Shown here: positions 1 to 10,154 of the stretch, in pieces
Position numbering within the stretch: position 1 is the stretch's first letter
Layout of the letters: each line of letters begins with the position of its first letter
From: Terebella lapidaria
Taxonomy: Eukaryota; Annelida; Polychaeta; Terebellida; Terebellidae
Direction of reading: 5' to 3'
Assembly: GCA_949152475.1 (NCBI GenBank)
Contig: CASCJZ010000001.1
Location: 996,001-1,060,000, forward strand
Length of the DNA stretch: 64,000 nt
Position numbers and translations under genes: made by a program
Notes under the pieces: model-generated
Seen by the model: the letters and a program-made list of their open reading frames with translations, nothing else
What the model was told of the DNA's origin: nothing
Database searches by the model: none

Positions 1-409
1 TGCAAATATGAACCGATTTTGATAATAATTCATATGGACATGTCTTATGGTGAGATCTGGACACCTATCGATTTTGGTTGCCATAGCAACCAAAATAGCC
101 GATTGGCGTAACATTTTGTGCTCAAATTAGCCTGTTTAACACACATGGGTTGTGAACGCTCTACGGGTGGGAGTTTTCAATGAATGATGATGAAATCGCA
201 CAGGCTCAATGAGAAAAACCATCACACGAAACCTATTGTTTTTCAGAATGATCGAATAAATATTAATAAGTTTGAGAGGTTAACTTATTACAACAATTAA
301 AATACCTACTTTGACATGTGTGATCACTCCAATAACCTGTACTATGAAAGCAAATTGCACTGGATTCTTGTTCAGAATACAGAACTGATGTTTTTGGTGA
401 AAAAAGAAC

Positions 410-840
410 AATATTACTGAATAAGTTAACATTGGTTTTACTAGTTAAGTCTATTATTGACCACAATAAAAATAGTTAAGACGAGAAACATTTATTATTG
501 AGCTCAACAAGGTAAAGGTTTTGTCCAGTAGAGATTTCACAGGTGTAACCGAATAAGTTAACATTATTTTTACTAGTTAAGTCTATTATTGACCACAATA
601 AAAATAGTTAAGACAAGAAACATTTATTATTGGGCTCAACAAGGTAAAGCTTCTGTGCAGTAGAGATTTCATGGCTGTAGCCGAATAAGTTAACATCATT
701 TTTACTAGTTAAGTCTATTATTGACCTCAAGAAAAATAGTTAAGACAAGAAACATTTATTATTGAGCTCAACAATTTAAAATTTTTGTCCAGTAGAGATT
801 TCATGGGTGTAACCGGATAAGTTAACATTATTTTTACCAG
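410..840. repeat. 132-bp tandem repeat inside family C element
   Basis: The motif GAATAAGTTAACATT recurs near 419, 551, 683 and 815, giving an exact 132-bp spacing and about 3.3 copies. Each unit contains a short block about pairs of CTATTATTGACC and TTTATTATTG. The inverted copy of this array at 26505-27560 has about nine units, so array length varies between copies of the same element. Confidence 0.8.
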
Positions 841-844
841 TAAA

Positions 845-1165
845 GTAAATTTTTACTTCGAATTTCAACTTGAAACCAAGTTTGGCACATAGACTATTAT
901 GAATTAAAATTTAAACTATGGTTAAAAGTTGATCTGGCTCCAATTTCGTCATCTTGAAATGTAGTTTTGGTCAACTTTTACTTTGAATTTCAACTTGGAA
1001 CCAAGTTTGGCACATAGTATGAGTTGAAATATAACTTATAGTGAAAAGTTCGATCTGGCTCCAATTTAGTCATCTCGCAACTTGGAACCAAGTTTGTCAA
1101 ATATTCTGAGTTGAAATATAGCTTTAGGTGAAAACTTTTATCTGGCTGTAATTTCGTGATCTTGA
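845..1165. repeat. About 120-bp tandem repeat inside family C element
   Basis: Two full units and a partial unit share the blocks TTTCAACTTGGAACCAAG and GATCTGGCTCCAATTT. They match, inverted, the array at 25690-26475. Several short frames across it are shadows of the repeat, not genes. Confidence 0.75.
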
Positions 1166-1291
1166 ATTCTACCTTCAATAAGCTTGAAAGATTTCACACT
1201 CACAATGTACATCAGCGATATATTTGGGGCAACAGGGATGATAGGGCTACGGGGGATACACCCAAGCGGTCGTAGGCGACCGGAAGCGTCT

Positions 1292-2120
1292 AGTTTTCAT
1301 TGCTAAAGTGTATTGTTTTATTTCTTGAACACATCAGAGCAACAGGACCCCACCTCCCAGCCAGAGCCCGGGGACCAGACCTCCCAGCCAGAGCAACAGG
1401 ACCCCACCTCCCAGCCAGAGCCCGGGGACCAGACCTCCCAGCCAGAGCCTGGGGACCAGACCTCCCAGCCAGAGCCCGGGGACCAGACCTCCCAGCCAGA
1501 GCCCGGGGACCAGATCTCCCAGCCGGAGCCCTGGGTCCAGACCTCCCAGCCGGAGCCCGGGGACCACACCAGGGACCAGACCTTCCAGCTGGAGCCCGAA
1601 GACCAGACCTTCCAGCCGGAGCCTGGGGGTCAGATAGGAGACCAGACCTCCCAGCCGGAGCCCATGGACCAGACCTCCCAACCGGAGCCTCGTACGTCTG
1701 TACAAGCAGTGTACATAGATGTTCCGTACTTTTTATGTGTGATTGAGCTGTACAGTCATTTGGAAAGTAGAGATGCATTGAAGACGATTACATGTTATGA
1801 AATATAATTTTCATTGCTAAAGTGTATTGTTTTATTTCTTGAACACATCAGAGCAACAGGACCCCACCTCCCAGCAAGAGCCCATGGACCAGACTGTGGG
1901 CCAGACCTTCCAGTCAGAATCCGGGGACCAGACCTGCCAGCTGGAGTCCGAAGACCAGACCTCCCAGCCGGAGCCCAGGAACCAGACCTTCCAGTCAGAG
2001 TCCGGGGACCAGACCCTCCAGCTGGAGCCCAGAGACCTGACCTCCCAGTCGGAGCCTGGAGATCAGATCTCCCTGCCGGAACTATCTGTTTTGTCGCTGG
2101 AGCTTTCAGAGAATATATGT
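1292..2120 (+). repeat. About 515-bp tandem duplication of the repeat exon
   Basis: The block starting TTTTCATTGCTAAAGTG at 1294 recurs at 1808 with the same branch-point/acceptor region and first codons of the repeat exon. The second copy holds fewer and more diverged repeat units (QSESGDQT, QLEPRDLT) and ends at a good donor, TGT|GTAAGT, at 2120/2121. The two exons could be alternative or successive. Confidence 0.75.
1338..1690 (+). repeat. 27-bp coding minisatellite (nine-residue repeat)
   Basis: About 12 units of 27 bases encode variants of SQPEPGDQT in the plus frame that follows the acceptor ...CACATCAG at 1331-1337. Because the unit is a multiple of three and lacks stops, five of the six frames are open, so the antisense frames are by-products. 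Unit variants (E/Q, G/W, S/F) are interspersed, which points to old units plus local homogenisation. Confidence 0.8.
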
Positions 2121-2815
2121 GTAAGTACTGCTCTCTCTTCCTATCAGTTGCAAAAGTTGTAGTATGGTAACTCCTTTGCAGGTATAAGTTCTTGTTTGTC
2201 AACAACAATAATTAGTTCAACAAATTGGTGAAAATTTGGTGATGAAGTGTATGGTAGTCTACAGTATATTCATAATAGACCCGATTATGGCACTCAAAGA
2301 ACAATTTTCGTAATGTTTTGAAATTAGATAAATGTTTGTTGTTTTTATGTGCATTGGTGTTTTTTTCTGCAGAAGATCGCTCCTCTAACAAGATCAAGCT
2401 CACCCCTGATGAGGAAGAGGAAGTATCCACAATGTCATACACTGTGCAAAGTCAACTCGGTAAGTACATGGACATTTTTAATTTTTCATGTATATGAAAT
2501 GCAGAGGTGTAAAGGATTTACAAGTCACAGTAACACTAATATGACTGGCTCAACTAATGCGTTATGTTCACTTGCAGATCACTGCTAAAACAGAAGAACC
2601 CAACGTCTCCTCATCTGATGAACTGTTTAGTGACTATGACAGTGCCAGGGATCAAGAGTTTGATCCAAAAAAGTTCTAGTGATGAGAGTGACGTTGTGGG
2701 GCCAAGCCCTCCTCCGCCGAAGAAAATGAAATCGTGGCTTTCACGGCCGAAAAACATACATGTAAGTAAATGTTATGTCACTGGATGAATTAACATTCAT
2801 TGTGATCTGCATTTA

Positions 2816-2890
2816 TGTTTTGGGTGACAGGGATGATGGGGCCTAGGGGGGATACACCCGTGCGATCGTCAGTGGCCGGAGAGCATCTAG
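2816..2890 (+). mobile_element. Terminal fragment of family C Helitron-like element
   Basis: About 75 bases match the 3' terminus of copies 1 and 2: GGGGGATACA near 2847-2856, a degraded hairpin, and a final CTAG (2887-2890) followed by T. It lies in an intron of the 1338-8315 gene. Confidence 0.6.
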
Positions 2891-3365
2891 TTCTAAATAT
2901 ATTTCTTTCTGAACAGAGATTCCAGGCTATGATTTGCGAAAAGTTCGTGTACAGACAGAACAGGCGAGCTGTGCTCCAGATCAGGTACTGCTTGCTATGC
3001 ATATATATTATAATGGGTGGTATTTTAAGAAATGGAAACAACCTATTGAATTTATGTCTATGACCCTGAATTTGACCTGAGACTTTGACTGGTCGAAATC
3101 GAATTTATATCTACTAAATGTGTAGATTGTTGTCAGGAGAAAAAAATTTGTCAATTTGTCAAAATTAGTCCAATGTGGTTGTGGTACACATTTTTGTGAC
3201 ATTGAACATATTATATGACCTGAGTTCTCATAATCTGTGATTTCACTTGATGATGATTATGGTAATCAATTATTAGTTTTTTGTCGAAGAAACGGTATAC
3301 GCCAACTGCAAGAACTCCAGGGATCCATACATTATCTCACCGCGAACAAAAACTACCCAGTAGTA

Positions 3366-3733
3366 TATGTGGCCCAGTCTCCTCTGTGCTCAAGGCTTCA
3401 AGCCACCACACTGTCAGAGACGACCAGTATTGTGACATTTACGTTGGTGGTGTCTCTCCTGACAATTCAAATGATGATCTACAATCATTCATGGAAGCTA
3501 TGGGTCTGAGGTCAATTAAGGCTATACGGTGCCTCCGGAAAAGTGATGACTGGCAGTCGTTCAAGGTGACTATACACCAGTCAGACTCCTCCCATGCTCT
3601 CAGTGGGATCCAATGGCCCCCCGGTATCCGCGTGGGGCTTTTTCGTGAAGCCCAGACCTCCCAATCACAGTGCCGCCGCCCACGCCACAGACCATACAGA
3701 CAGCAGGATCAGAGTATACCCCTCCGACACTGA
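3366..3733 (+). pseudogene. LINE ORF1-like 3' part
   Basis: The frame encodes DIYVGGVSPDNSNDDL followed by a basic C-terminus rich in R, H and Q. Such a small folded region followed by a basic tail suits an ORF1 nucleic-acid-binding protein of a LINE, but I see no clear CCHC knuckle. It ends at TGA 3731-3733, four bases before the likely ORF2 start. The N-terminus is missing or fused to host sequence. Confidence 0.45.
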
Positions 3734-3737
3734 GAAA

Positions 3738-6700
3738 ATGGGTACCAGTGGAGATGGGACACATACGCCGAGGCCTCCCACCACCAACGAAATGACAGAC
3801 ACGACACAAGCCGCGAGGCCCACCATGACAGGGAGCCGAGTCAACCCACCTCCAGTCACCTGCGACCGCCCTCCTATTCTCGTCGCCACGACCTACGCGA
3901 CAAGCGCCGCTATTACGACAACCCAAAACGAGACTTCATCGACCAGCCAGTCAGGAGCTGGTACTAATAGACTTCAGAAACATCTTACGCTAGAAACTTT
4001 TAACTGCCTCGGGTTCAAAGAATCCCATGACTATATTTTTAATCTAATTGAAACCCACAATGCTGATTTTATGTGTTTAACTGAGACTTGGGTTAAGCCT
4101 GGTGAAGTGAATCTTTTCCAGTCCAGCATTGATGATCATAAGCTGTCTCAAGATAACTCTTATATAGTTTTTAACAAGTGTGGTATGGCCGAGGGTGATG
4201 ATAGTCGACCCGGCCGTCCCTACGGCGGTGTAGCCATTATTTGTAAAAAGTGTGATTGTCTTTCCTATGAGTTGATTAATGTCACAAGTAACCGTATCGT
4301 CCCTGTACTTGTCCGGGACCTGAGTGGTAATCCCGTACACTTGATTATCTGTGTGTATATGCCTTACTATGATCAATCTAACACAAAACAAACTGATGAA
4401 TATATTGAATGTATCGATGCACTACAAGCTGTCCTTGATATCTATGGGGACATGGCCCCTCTTAAAGTTGTAGGAGATTTTAACGCTCAACTTCCACGTA
4501 GTACAACCGGCACTCTCACAAATTGGCACCGTTCAAAACAATTCAATGCACACAGTCGTTTATGTCATGATTTTGTTGTTGGTAATAGCCTTGCGGTTGT
4601 AGACCACATGTTTAAACAAGAGGTGGAATATACATATTTTAACTTGAAACGGAATGTTTATACATGGATTGACCATATATTAAGTACCGAGTATGACATT
4701 GGTTCTGTGCTTGATTGTAAAATCAACCCACATAGTGAAGATAACGTGAGTGATCACCTGTCATTGTCTCTAAGGTTTTCTGTTACCGTTGACATTAACA
4801 AAAGTTGTACAACCCCACCCGTCGTTTCCAACCAACTGTTCATGAATTGGAATAAGAAAGTTAACAATACTAATTACGCTGAAAAGTTATCTACTGCTTT
4901 AGCAGATTGTGTTATTTACAGCTACGACCAAAATGCAGATGTGTTAACAAACCAAACAAATCTCGATGGCTATATTGAAAATCTGAATAATATTTTTGTA
5001 CACTGTGCTCAGGAGAGTAATATTATACCTAGTAAGCTCAACAAGCCGAAGAAATATTGGTGCCCCGATTTATCCCGTGCTAGAGATACTAAGAGGTTCT
5101 GGTGGCAACTGTGGGTCGATAATGGTAGGCCCAGGACGGGCGAGGTATTCAAGTGCTACAAAAATGTTAAAAAACTTTTCAGAAAATTGTCTAGACAGTG
5201 TATGTATGATAAAAATAATATTTTGTATCAGTCTCTAGATGTTCTGTTAACAAGAGATAGTAATAGATTCTGGAGGTCAGATAGGAAACTGAAGAAATCT
5301 CGTTCTAACACTACGACAAAGGTTAATGTTGATAACTTAGCCAAGCATTTCACAAGCATAATGCAGGAATCGGCACAGCTTTCCCCAGAACACATTGCAA
5401 TTACCCAAGAGGTCCACACATATTATGATAAGTTATCTGCTCCCATTGTTGATGTGTTTGTCACTCCTGATGATGTTGATAAGTGTATCTCCAAACTCAA
5501 ACGTAACTGCTCCCCCGGTGCTGATGGCATAACTGCAGAGTTTTTCCTTCATGGTCGTGCTGAACCCCTCTGTAGACACCTCTCAGTTTTATACTCAAAT
5601 ATAATTAGGTTCAATACTGTTCCCTCAGTGTTCTCGACTGGTGTGATAGTTCCAATCCTTAAAAAGCCTACCCTGGACCCCCATAACCCTTCTAACTATA
5701 GGCCCATTACAATCTCATCAGTATTTTCAAAGTTATTTGAGCTTTTGATTATGCCTCAGGATGTCCCATTATGTGATAATCAGTTTGGCTTCAGAGCTGA
5801 GTACAGCGTTTCTCATCGTTTGAATCTGGTAAATGATCTGTCGTCCTATTGCTGTTATCAAAGATCTAACATGTTTGTTTGCTGCCTGGACGCAGAGAAA
5901 TGCTTCGACTCCGTCTGGCACGATGGACTTTTTCATAAGCTTATCGATGTCCGCTCATATCTGGAGGGTTCTCTACAGTTGGTATAAATCTCTGGACGTT
6001 ATTCTTAAATGGAATGGTTCCATACTACCCCATACATATTTCAAAGTGACAAGGGGCACCAGGCAAGGCAGTATTCTCTCCCCTGTTCTATTTAATGTGT
6101 TTCTTTCAGATCTTCTGAATAGCCTCAATCAGTCAGAATGTGGAATTCATATTGGTATCGATAAATACAATTCCTTCGCCTACGCAGATGATATCACTCT
6201 CTTTAGTTCAACAATCCCTGATCTGCAGAATTTAATTGATATATGTTATGATTATGCCCAAAAATGGCGACTTAAATTTGGTGCTGCTAAAAGTAAGTGT
6301 ATGGTGGCTGGCTTTGGTCGTAACAATTTTGTGGGTGCCACTCATTGGCTACTTGGGGATAAAACAATCGACACCGTGGATAGTATGGAAATTTTGGGTG
6401 TCCAGTTTAGGAGTGATGGTAAATTTGATGAACACATTGTTAATAGGGCTAAAAAATGTCGTAATAGTCTGTTTGCGCTTAGCAGTGTCGGCATGTCCTA
6501 TCCCAGTCTGAACACAGCATCCCAATGTCATCTCTATAAATCTATATGTCGCCCATCTCTTTTATATGGAATGGATTCGGTGTATCTTACTTCTAAAGGT
6601 CTCAAGCAACTTGAATCTACCCAAGGCTCTGTTGTAAAACGATTTTGTGGTTTGGACAAAAGAGCCCATCATAGTAATTTAATTCGAGCCCTTAGCATTG

Positions 6701-7029
6701 ATCCCATTGGTAGCATCATAGAAAAAGCTACAATGTCACTTTATTATAGATTAGGAGTCGTTAACTCTCCCTCACGAAATCTTATCACGTATATGCTTGG
6801 CTTGTATATCTCCAAGAAAATAGTCATTCCAGGATCAATTGTCCACAGGATCATTAACATGGGTATCTCTCCTTTGTTAACTTTGTTCAATAAGTGTTGT
6901 CTCCCTCGGAAAAAATCTGATAGTGATGGTATTACTGATACTTTACAGTCTCTTTTACTCCATGAAAATTATGTCAAGCCCTGGTCTCAAGAATACAATA
7001 TGGTCGAACTACTAACAAAATCTTTTTAG
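3738..7029 (+). pseudogene. LINE ORF2: endonuclease and reverse transcriptase, frameshifted
   Basis: ATG at 3738 follows the ORF1 stop by four bases, a usual arrangement. After a proline- and threonine-rich lead, the endonuclease spans about 3980-4790 (CLTETW, VVGDFNAQ, SDHLSLS). The reverse transcriptase spans about 5460-6560, with the fingers motif YRPI, motif A with Asp in CLDAEKCFDSVWH, motif B TRQGSILSP and motif C FAYADD, all with catalytic residues kept. The frame breaks near 5945-5985, between motif A and the thumb-side sequence, where a small deletion moves the rest into another frame that runs to the stop at 7029. The copy cannot make a full protein. The frame density suggests a fairly recent insertion. 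Confidence 0.85.
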
Positions 7030-7641
7030 ATCTAGTAGAACCACAGAATCCAAGTTATGGCACACAATGTAATGTCATATCCATTATGTACCTGTTGTTT
7101 TTACATGCTTGATTGTCCAACTGTTTTGTGTATTTTATATGTGCTTCCCCATTTTTGGGGGTGGAAATAAAATAAATAAAAATAAATAAATGAATTGCTG
7201 GTATACTGCAGCACACTCACTCCCATTATTCTTGAATGAATGATTCGATCATTTGTTATATTTTCAAGGATGATCCTGAAAGGGCAGATGGAAGATCGGA
7301 AAAAGACGAGACAGATGTTCCAACCGTTTCACCCACTCAAAGGAAAGAAACCATTCAGGTCAGTTTGGTAATCACATAAACTGAATTTTTGTTATATTTT
7401 GTCTTACAGTTCTAGAGATTTGTGTGGTCAATGATTGAACTCTTGTATTTGCAGTATGATGACGTGTTATCCGATGGAGCCTTCGATGTGGTAGGTACTG
7501 ACAACATTTATTCCAGATTTGTTCAAAAATTCAAGCCATGCAGTTGGTCATTTATGAAGTATCCTAATACATACCGTTTTAACTACCAGTATTGGAACAC
7601 AGCTTGATGTTGTCATCTTTTGCTTTACACAATTTTTCAAG

Positions 7642-8315
7642 GAAAAAGTTCAACCAGCACGCCGTGGCTCAGCGTTTCCAGACACAGATTTCACGTATCA
7701 GATGGGAATGTTTGAGGAAGTCAACTTCACAAAAGTCACAATGCACGATGTGAGCACATCGGCGGACAGTGATCCACAGTTTTCAGTGTCTCTAGCTAGA
7801 AAATACCCCAACGACGATGACAAAAACAGATGTAGGAAGATGCGGGACGTCCTCCGGCTCTACAGCAAAAAATCACAGATCCCATATTCTGTCTGACATA
7901 AAATCAAGAAACTGCTTGGATTGTCAATAATCAGCATAGACAATTATTGGTGTAATGATGCTACCCATGTGATCATCAGTGTTTGTTCCTGTGTTTTTTT
8001 TAGGTTACCAAACCTGTGATGAATGTTGTTGTTCGGGATACTGTCTTTAAAAAAAATATTTTAATGATAGTAATTTTCATTATTGTTTTGTTGTTTCTGG
8101 TATTTGCATTCATGTATGCTATTTTGATGGGGGTCGAAGGTTCTTTGGTAGTTTTGGGACAGGTCAATTGTTCATTCTACATGCTGATAGTGAACAACAC
8201 AAAGCAATGTATTCGTTTCCAGTATTTGTTGATTTTGACATTTAAAATACAGCTATCCAATGTTTCGGTCTGGTTGTTTATTTTGTGTCAAGATGTTACT
8301 GGTAATTGTTCCTAA
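7642..8315 (+). CDS. Last two exons of the unknown gene, with membrane anchor
   Basis: Exon 7642-7891 follows the acceptor TTTTTCAAG and encodes 83 residues ending SQIPYS; without splicing, the frame reads one further Val and stops at TGA 7894-7896. A weak donor GTCTGA at 7892 would join in phase to 8004, after the acceptor GTTTTTTTTAG. The joined frame then runs through a lysine pair into about 24 hydrophobic residues (8046-8120) and stops at 8313-8315. A polyadenylation signal follows 30 bases later. The phase match and the signal support the terminal exon. The weak donor is the doubtful point. The unspliced form would give a soluble protein. Confidence 0.5.
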
Positions 8316-8344
8316 AAAAGAAACTATTTTGTAGCAGCAAATGC

Positions 8345-8350
8345 AATAAA
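8345..8350 (+). terminator. Polyadenylation signal AATAAA
   Basis: A canonical AATAAA lies 30 bases after the last stop of the 1338-8315 gene and before unrelated repeats, so it is the likely 3' end signal of that gene. Confidence 0.5.
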
Positions 8351-8385
8351 TTGTATTTCATTAGATACATGTTTCTTTTTCCTTC

Positions 8386-8457
8386 AAAGAAACGCGTGCA
8401 TGGCTTGGCAAAGAAACGCGTGCATGGCTTGGCAAAGAAACGCGTGCATGGCTTGGC
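8386..8457. repeat. 24-bp minisatellite, three identical units
   Basis: Three exact tandem copies of a 24-base unit containing ACGCGTGCATGGC. No coding role is visible. Confidence 0.9.
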
Positions 8458-8968
8458 AACATCATGAACATGGATAATATTGGACAGTAAAACGAGATTT
8501 CATGAAAACTGTTTTGTAATTTGTTAACAAAATCAAGATTATCAAATAGCATACAAAATTAATACTCCATGTAATGTATTAATAAATAATTTGGCGTCAA
8601 CAACAACATTACAAGTTATAACGTACACCACATAGTAGAACGCAGCACTGTGGCTAGACAAAATAGAAATCATCACGCATCTATGAAGTACTAGTAATCT
8701 GAGGTTCGCTATAACCGAAATAAAAAACTGAATCCGTGAGTCCGAAAACGAAATAGGACATGATATCTGACTATCTATCTGTTCGACTTAGAAGTTTTTT
8801 GGAGTCCAAAGTTGCATAAGGACAGACTATGTGCTACAAAAGGACACACTGTTACATTTGGACAGTGACAAAGGACACCCTGAGTGACAACAGGACAAAA
8901 AGTGTCCAAATGTCTTGAATCGTGAGACATTAGGACACATCGCTCTATCTCCCCATCTATCTATCTAT
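8458..8968. other. Non-coding stretch with a short (CTAT)n tract
   Basis: No gene is seen. AT-rich sequence, a GGACA-rich patch near 8820-8940 and a CTAT/CATC microsatellite at about 8945-8968 precede the family A fragment. Confidence 0.6.
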
Positions 8969-9118
8969 CGATAATAAGCGAGATATTAACCATTTTGTGC
9001 TCTTGACCTTGCAAATGGGGTCAGAGGTCAAATTCAAGGTCACGAGTATATTCAGCTTATATCATTTCCTATATGTCCACTATTGATTCCTAAGCTGTAA
9101 AATCGATAATGAGTGAAA
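8969..9118 (+). mobile_element. Family A satellite element, left fragment
   Basis: One 134-bp-type unit (TAATAAGCGAGATATT, AGAGGTCAAATTCAAGGTCA, CTATATGTCCAC) is cut at 9118, in the middle of the next unit, by the Gypsy-B LTR. The sequence picks up in register at 22408 with GATACTAGCC, so both are parts of one element. The normal 5' terminus is missing. Confidence 0.75.
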
Positions 9119-9304
9119 TGTAATGTTCGACGCACAGGGCGCACGCGAGGGGCGTCGTAATTATAAGAATAATGTAAAGTTCGACGCCCGCACGTGGGGC
9201 GCCGGGTGGTACTCTACTAGTACTATAACCAGGTTACAGTTCGTCCGGAGCGAGTCCGGCCGTCATACATCACATCATAACTCATCACCATCATCATCAT
9301 CATA
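9119..9304 (-). repeat. Gypsy-B 3' LTR, outer part (split by element 1)
   Basis: On the plus strand it begins TGTAATGTTCGACGC and matches the reverse strand of the Gypsy-B 5' LTR at 21752-21885, including CGTCCGGAGCGAGTCCGG and the CATCATCAT tract. An extra inner duplication of about 50 bases is present near 9165-9220. It continues at 15933-15983 on the other side of element 1. The flank GAAA (9115-9118) pairs with GATA at 22408-22411 as a target duplication with one change. Confidence 0.7.
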
Positions 9305-10039
9305 TGTGGCGATTTTGCCCTAAGCACGCGGCAGGTGATTGTAAACATACATGCCATTTATGTGGCCTTTTCGTTCTTGGCCTTGTTTTGACACGCTCCG
9401 TTCGAGCGTGCGTTGCCACGGCAACGCATTGTAATTTACGCTCCAGTAAACTATAACAATGGTTTGATTATAACTCGCGTGGGTCCTACAGCTTGTGGTG
9501 TATCATATATACACTGGAAGCTACTCGATCGAGGAGATTGTCCGAGAGAGAGTAACTGGGACGTACACGAGGCTCGCCATGAGCTTTGTGTTCCCTAGTT
9601 GCGAGTAGTGGGCTCTTAGAGCCCTGGGGACGATTTCCATGGGGAGGCCCGGGCTGGGAGAGACAAGTTGCTGACTCGGGGGCGCAAGCCCTGTGGATCG
9701 CCAGTTCTCTCCCTTCCCGAGATGTGTGACATAGGCTCTGGCCAGCATGTCGGACTGTACAGGGTTCCGTCCCCGAGGCAGACCGCGGCTCGCCAGGCCC
9801 CGCCGGTTAACACCGTGGTGATGAACCAGTTTCTGAACGGTGTCCGTAGGCCTGGGAGTGTCGGGTGGGCTGTTACCTGGTTACCGTAAATGATAGAGTG
9901 GTTACCGTGTCCGCAGTGACCTCCGGTGAGCGGCGCCGCCGCAAGGATCCGGAATAGCGGATGCGCGTCCGCAAGGACTCGTGGTGAGAGGACTATCCTC
10001 GAGGATCTCGAAGAGCGGACGATAGTCAATAACTTTACA
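9305..10039 (+). repeat. 5' LTR of Gypsy element 1
   Basis: Starts TGTGGCGATTTTGCCC and ends AATAACTTTACA. Contains a TATATA box at about 9506-9511, ahead of a transcription start region, and a palindrome CACGCTCCGTTCGAGCGTG near 9391. Confidence 0.9.
9506..9511 (+). promoter_or_regulatory. Putative LTR TATA box
   Basis: CATATATACACTGG within the LTR; the equivalent box in element 2 is TATATATA at 39158-39165. Position within the LTR suits the U3/R boundary. Function is inferred. Confidence 0.4.
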
Positions 10040-10040
10040 T

Positions 10041-10057
10041 TGGTGCCGTGACCAGGA
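10041..10057 (+). promoter_or_regulatory. Primer-binding site of element 1
   Basis: TGGTGCCGTGACCAGG begins one base after the LTR end and would pair with the 3' end of a tRNA ending ...GGCACCA. The same site is found in elements 2, 3 (one change) and B. I cannot name the tRNA. Confidence 0.75.
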
Positions 10058-10154
10058 TCAGTCCGACAGTGTTCCATCGCAGCCTACCGTCACAGTGTTG
10101 TAGACTCCTCCGTCCCTGGGGATCGCCCGCTCCTCAAGGACGTCTCCGGAAGAA

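Larger units (their letters stand above)
1..1293 (+). mobile_element. Helitron-like non-autonomous element, family C, copy 1 (left part off-window)
   Basis: The right terminus is seen directly. GGGGGATACA lies at 1251-1260, a perfect hairpin CGGTCG-TAGG-CGACCG at 1267-1282, and the element ends in CTAG at 1290-1293 followed by T. A hairpin a few bases before a CTRR end followed by T is the known Helitron 3' signature. The same sequence occurs inverted at 25376-28082 and as a short remnant at 2816-2890. The body holds two tandem arrays, one near 410-840 and one near 845-1165, matching the arrays of copy 2. There is no transposase frame, so this is a non-autonomous copy. The 5' end lies outside the window. 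Confidence 0.72.
3366..7192 (+). mobile_element. Non-LTR retrotransposon (LINE), clade unresolved
   Basis: The element carries the end of an ORF1-like frame, an ORF2 with an apurinic-type endonuclease and reverse transcriptase, and an A-rich (TAAA)n tail at about 7163-7192. The 5' edge is uncertain; the preceding host-like exon sequence runs without a visible break into the ORF1-like frame near 3365. No convincing target duplication was found. It splits the 1338-8315 gene. Confidence 0.8.
1338..8315 (+). pseudogene. Unknown multi-exon gene with repeat exons and C-terminal membrane segment, interrupted by a LINE
   Basis: I do not recognise the family. The model rests on splice sites. Exons: 1338-about 1690 (duplicated as 1852-2120, donor GTAAGT), 2373-2459, 2578 or 2594-2761, 2917 or 2919-2994, perhaps 3276-3365, then after the LINE 7269-7358, 7455-7490, 7642-7891 and 8004-8315. 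The 7269-7358 and 7455-7490 exons are 90 and 36 bases, whole codons. The N-terminal part is made of SQPEPGDQT-like repeats, the middle is acidic and serine-rich, and the last exon encodes a strongly hydrophobic segment of about 24 residues. The 2578-2761 exon has a stop caused by a frame change at an A-run near 2670, and the LINE sits where another exon would be. It may be a decayed gene, or live with the LINE spliced out. A tail-anchored or nuclear-envelope type protein is possible but unproven. Confidence 0.45.

Noticed and set aside
1290-2208. Long antisense proteins over the 27-bp repeats
   Set aside because: A stop-free unit whose length is a multiple of three opens most frames; only the plus frame has an acceptor, donor and plausible flanking exons.
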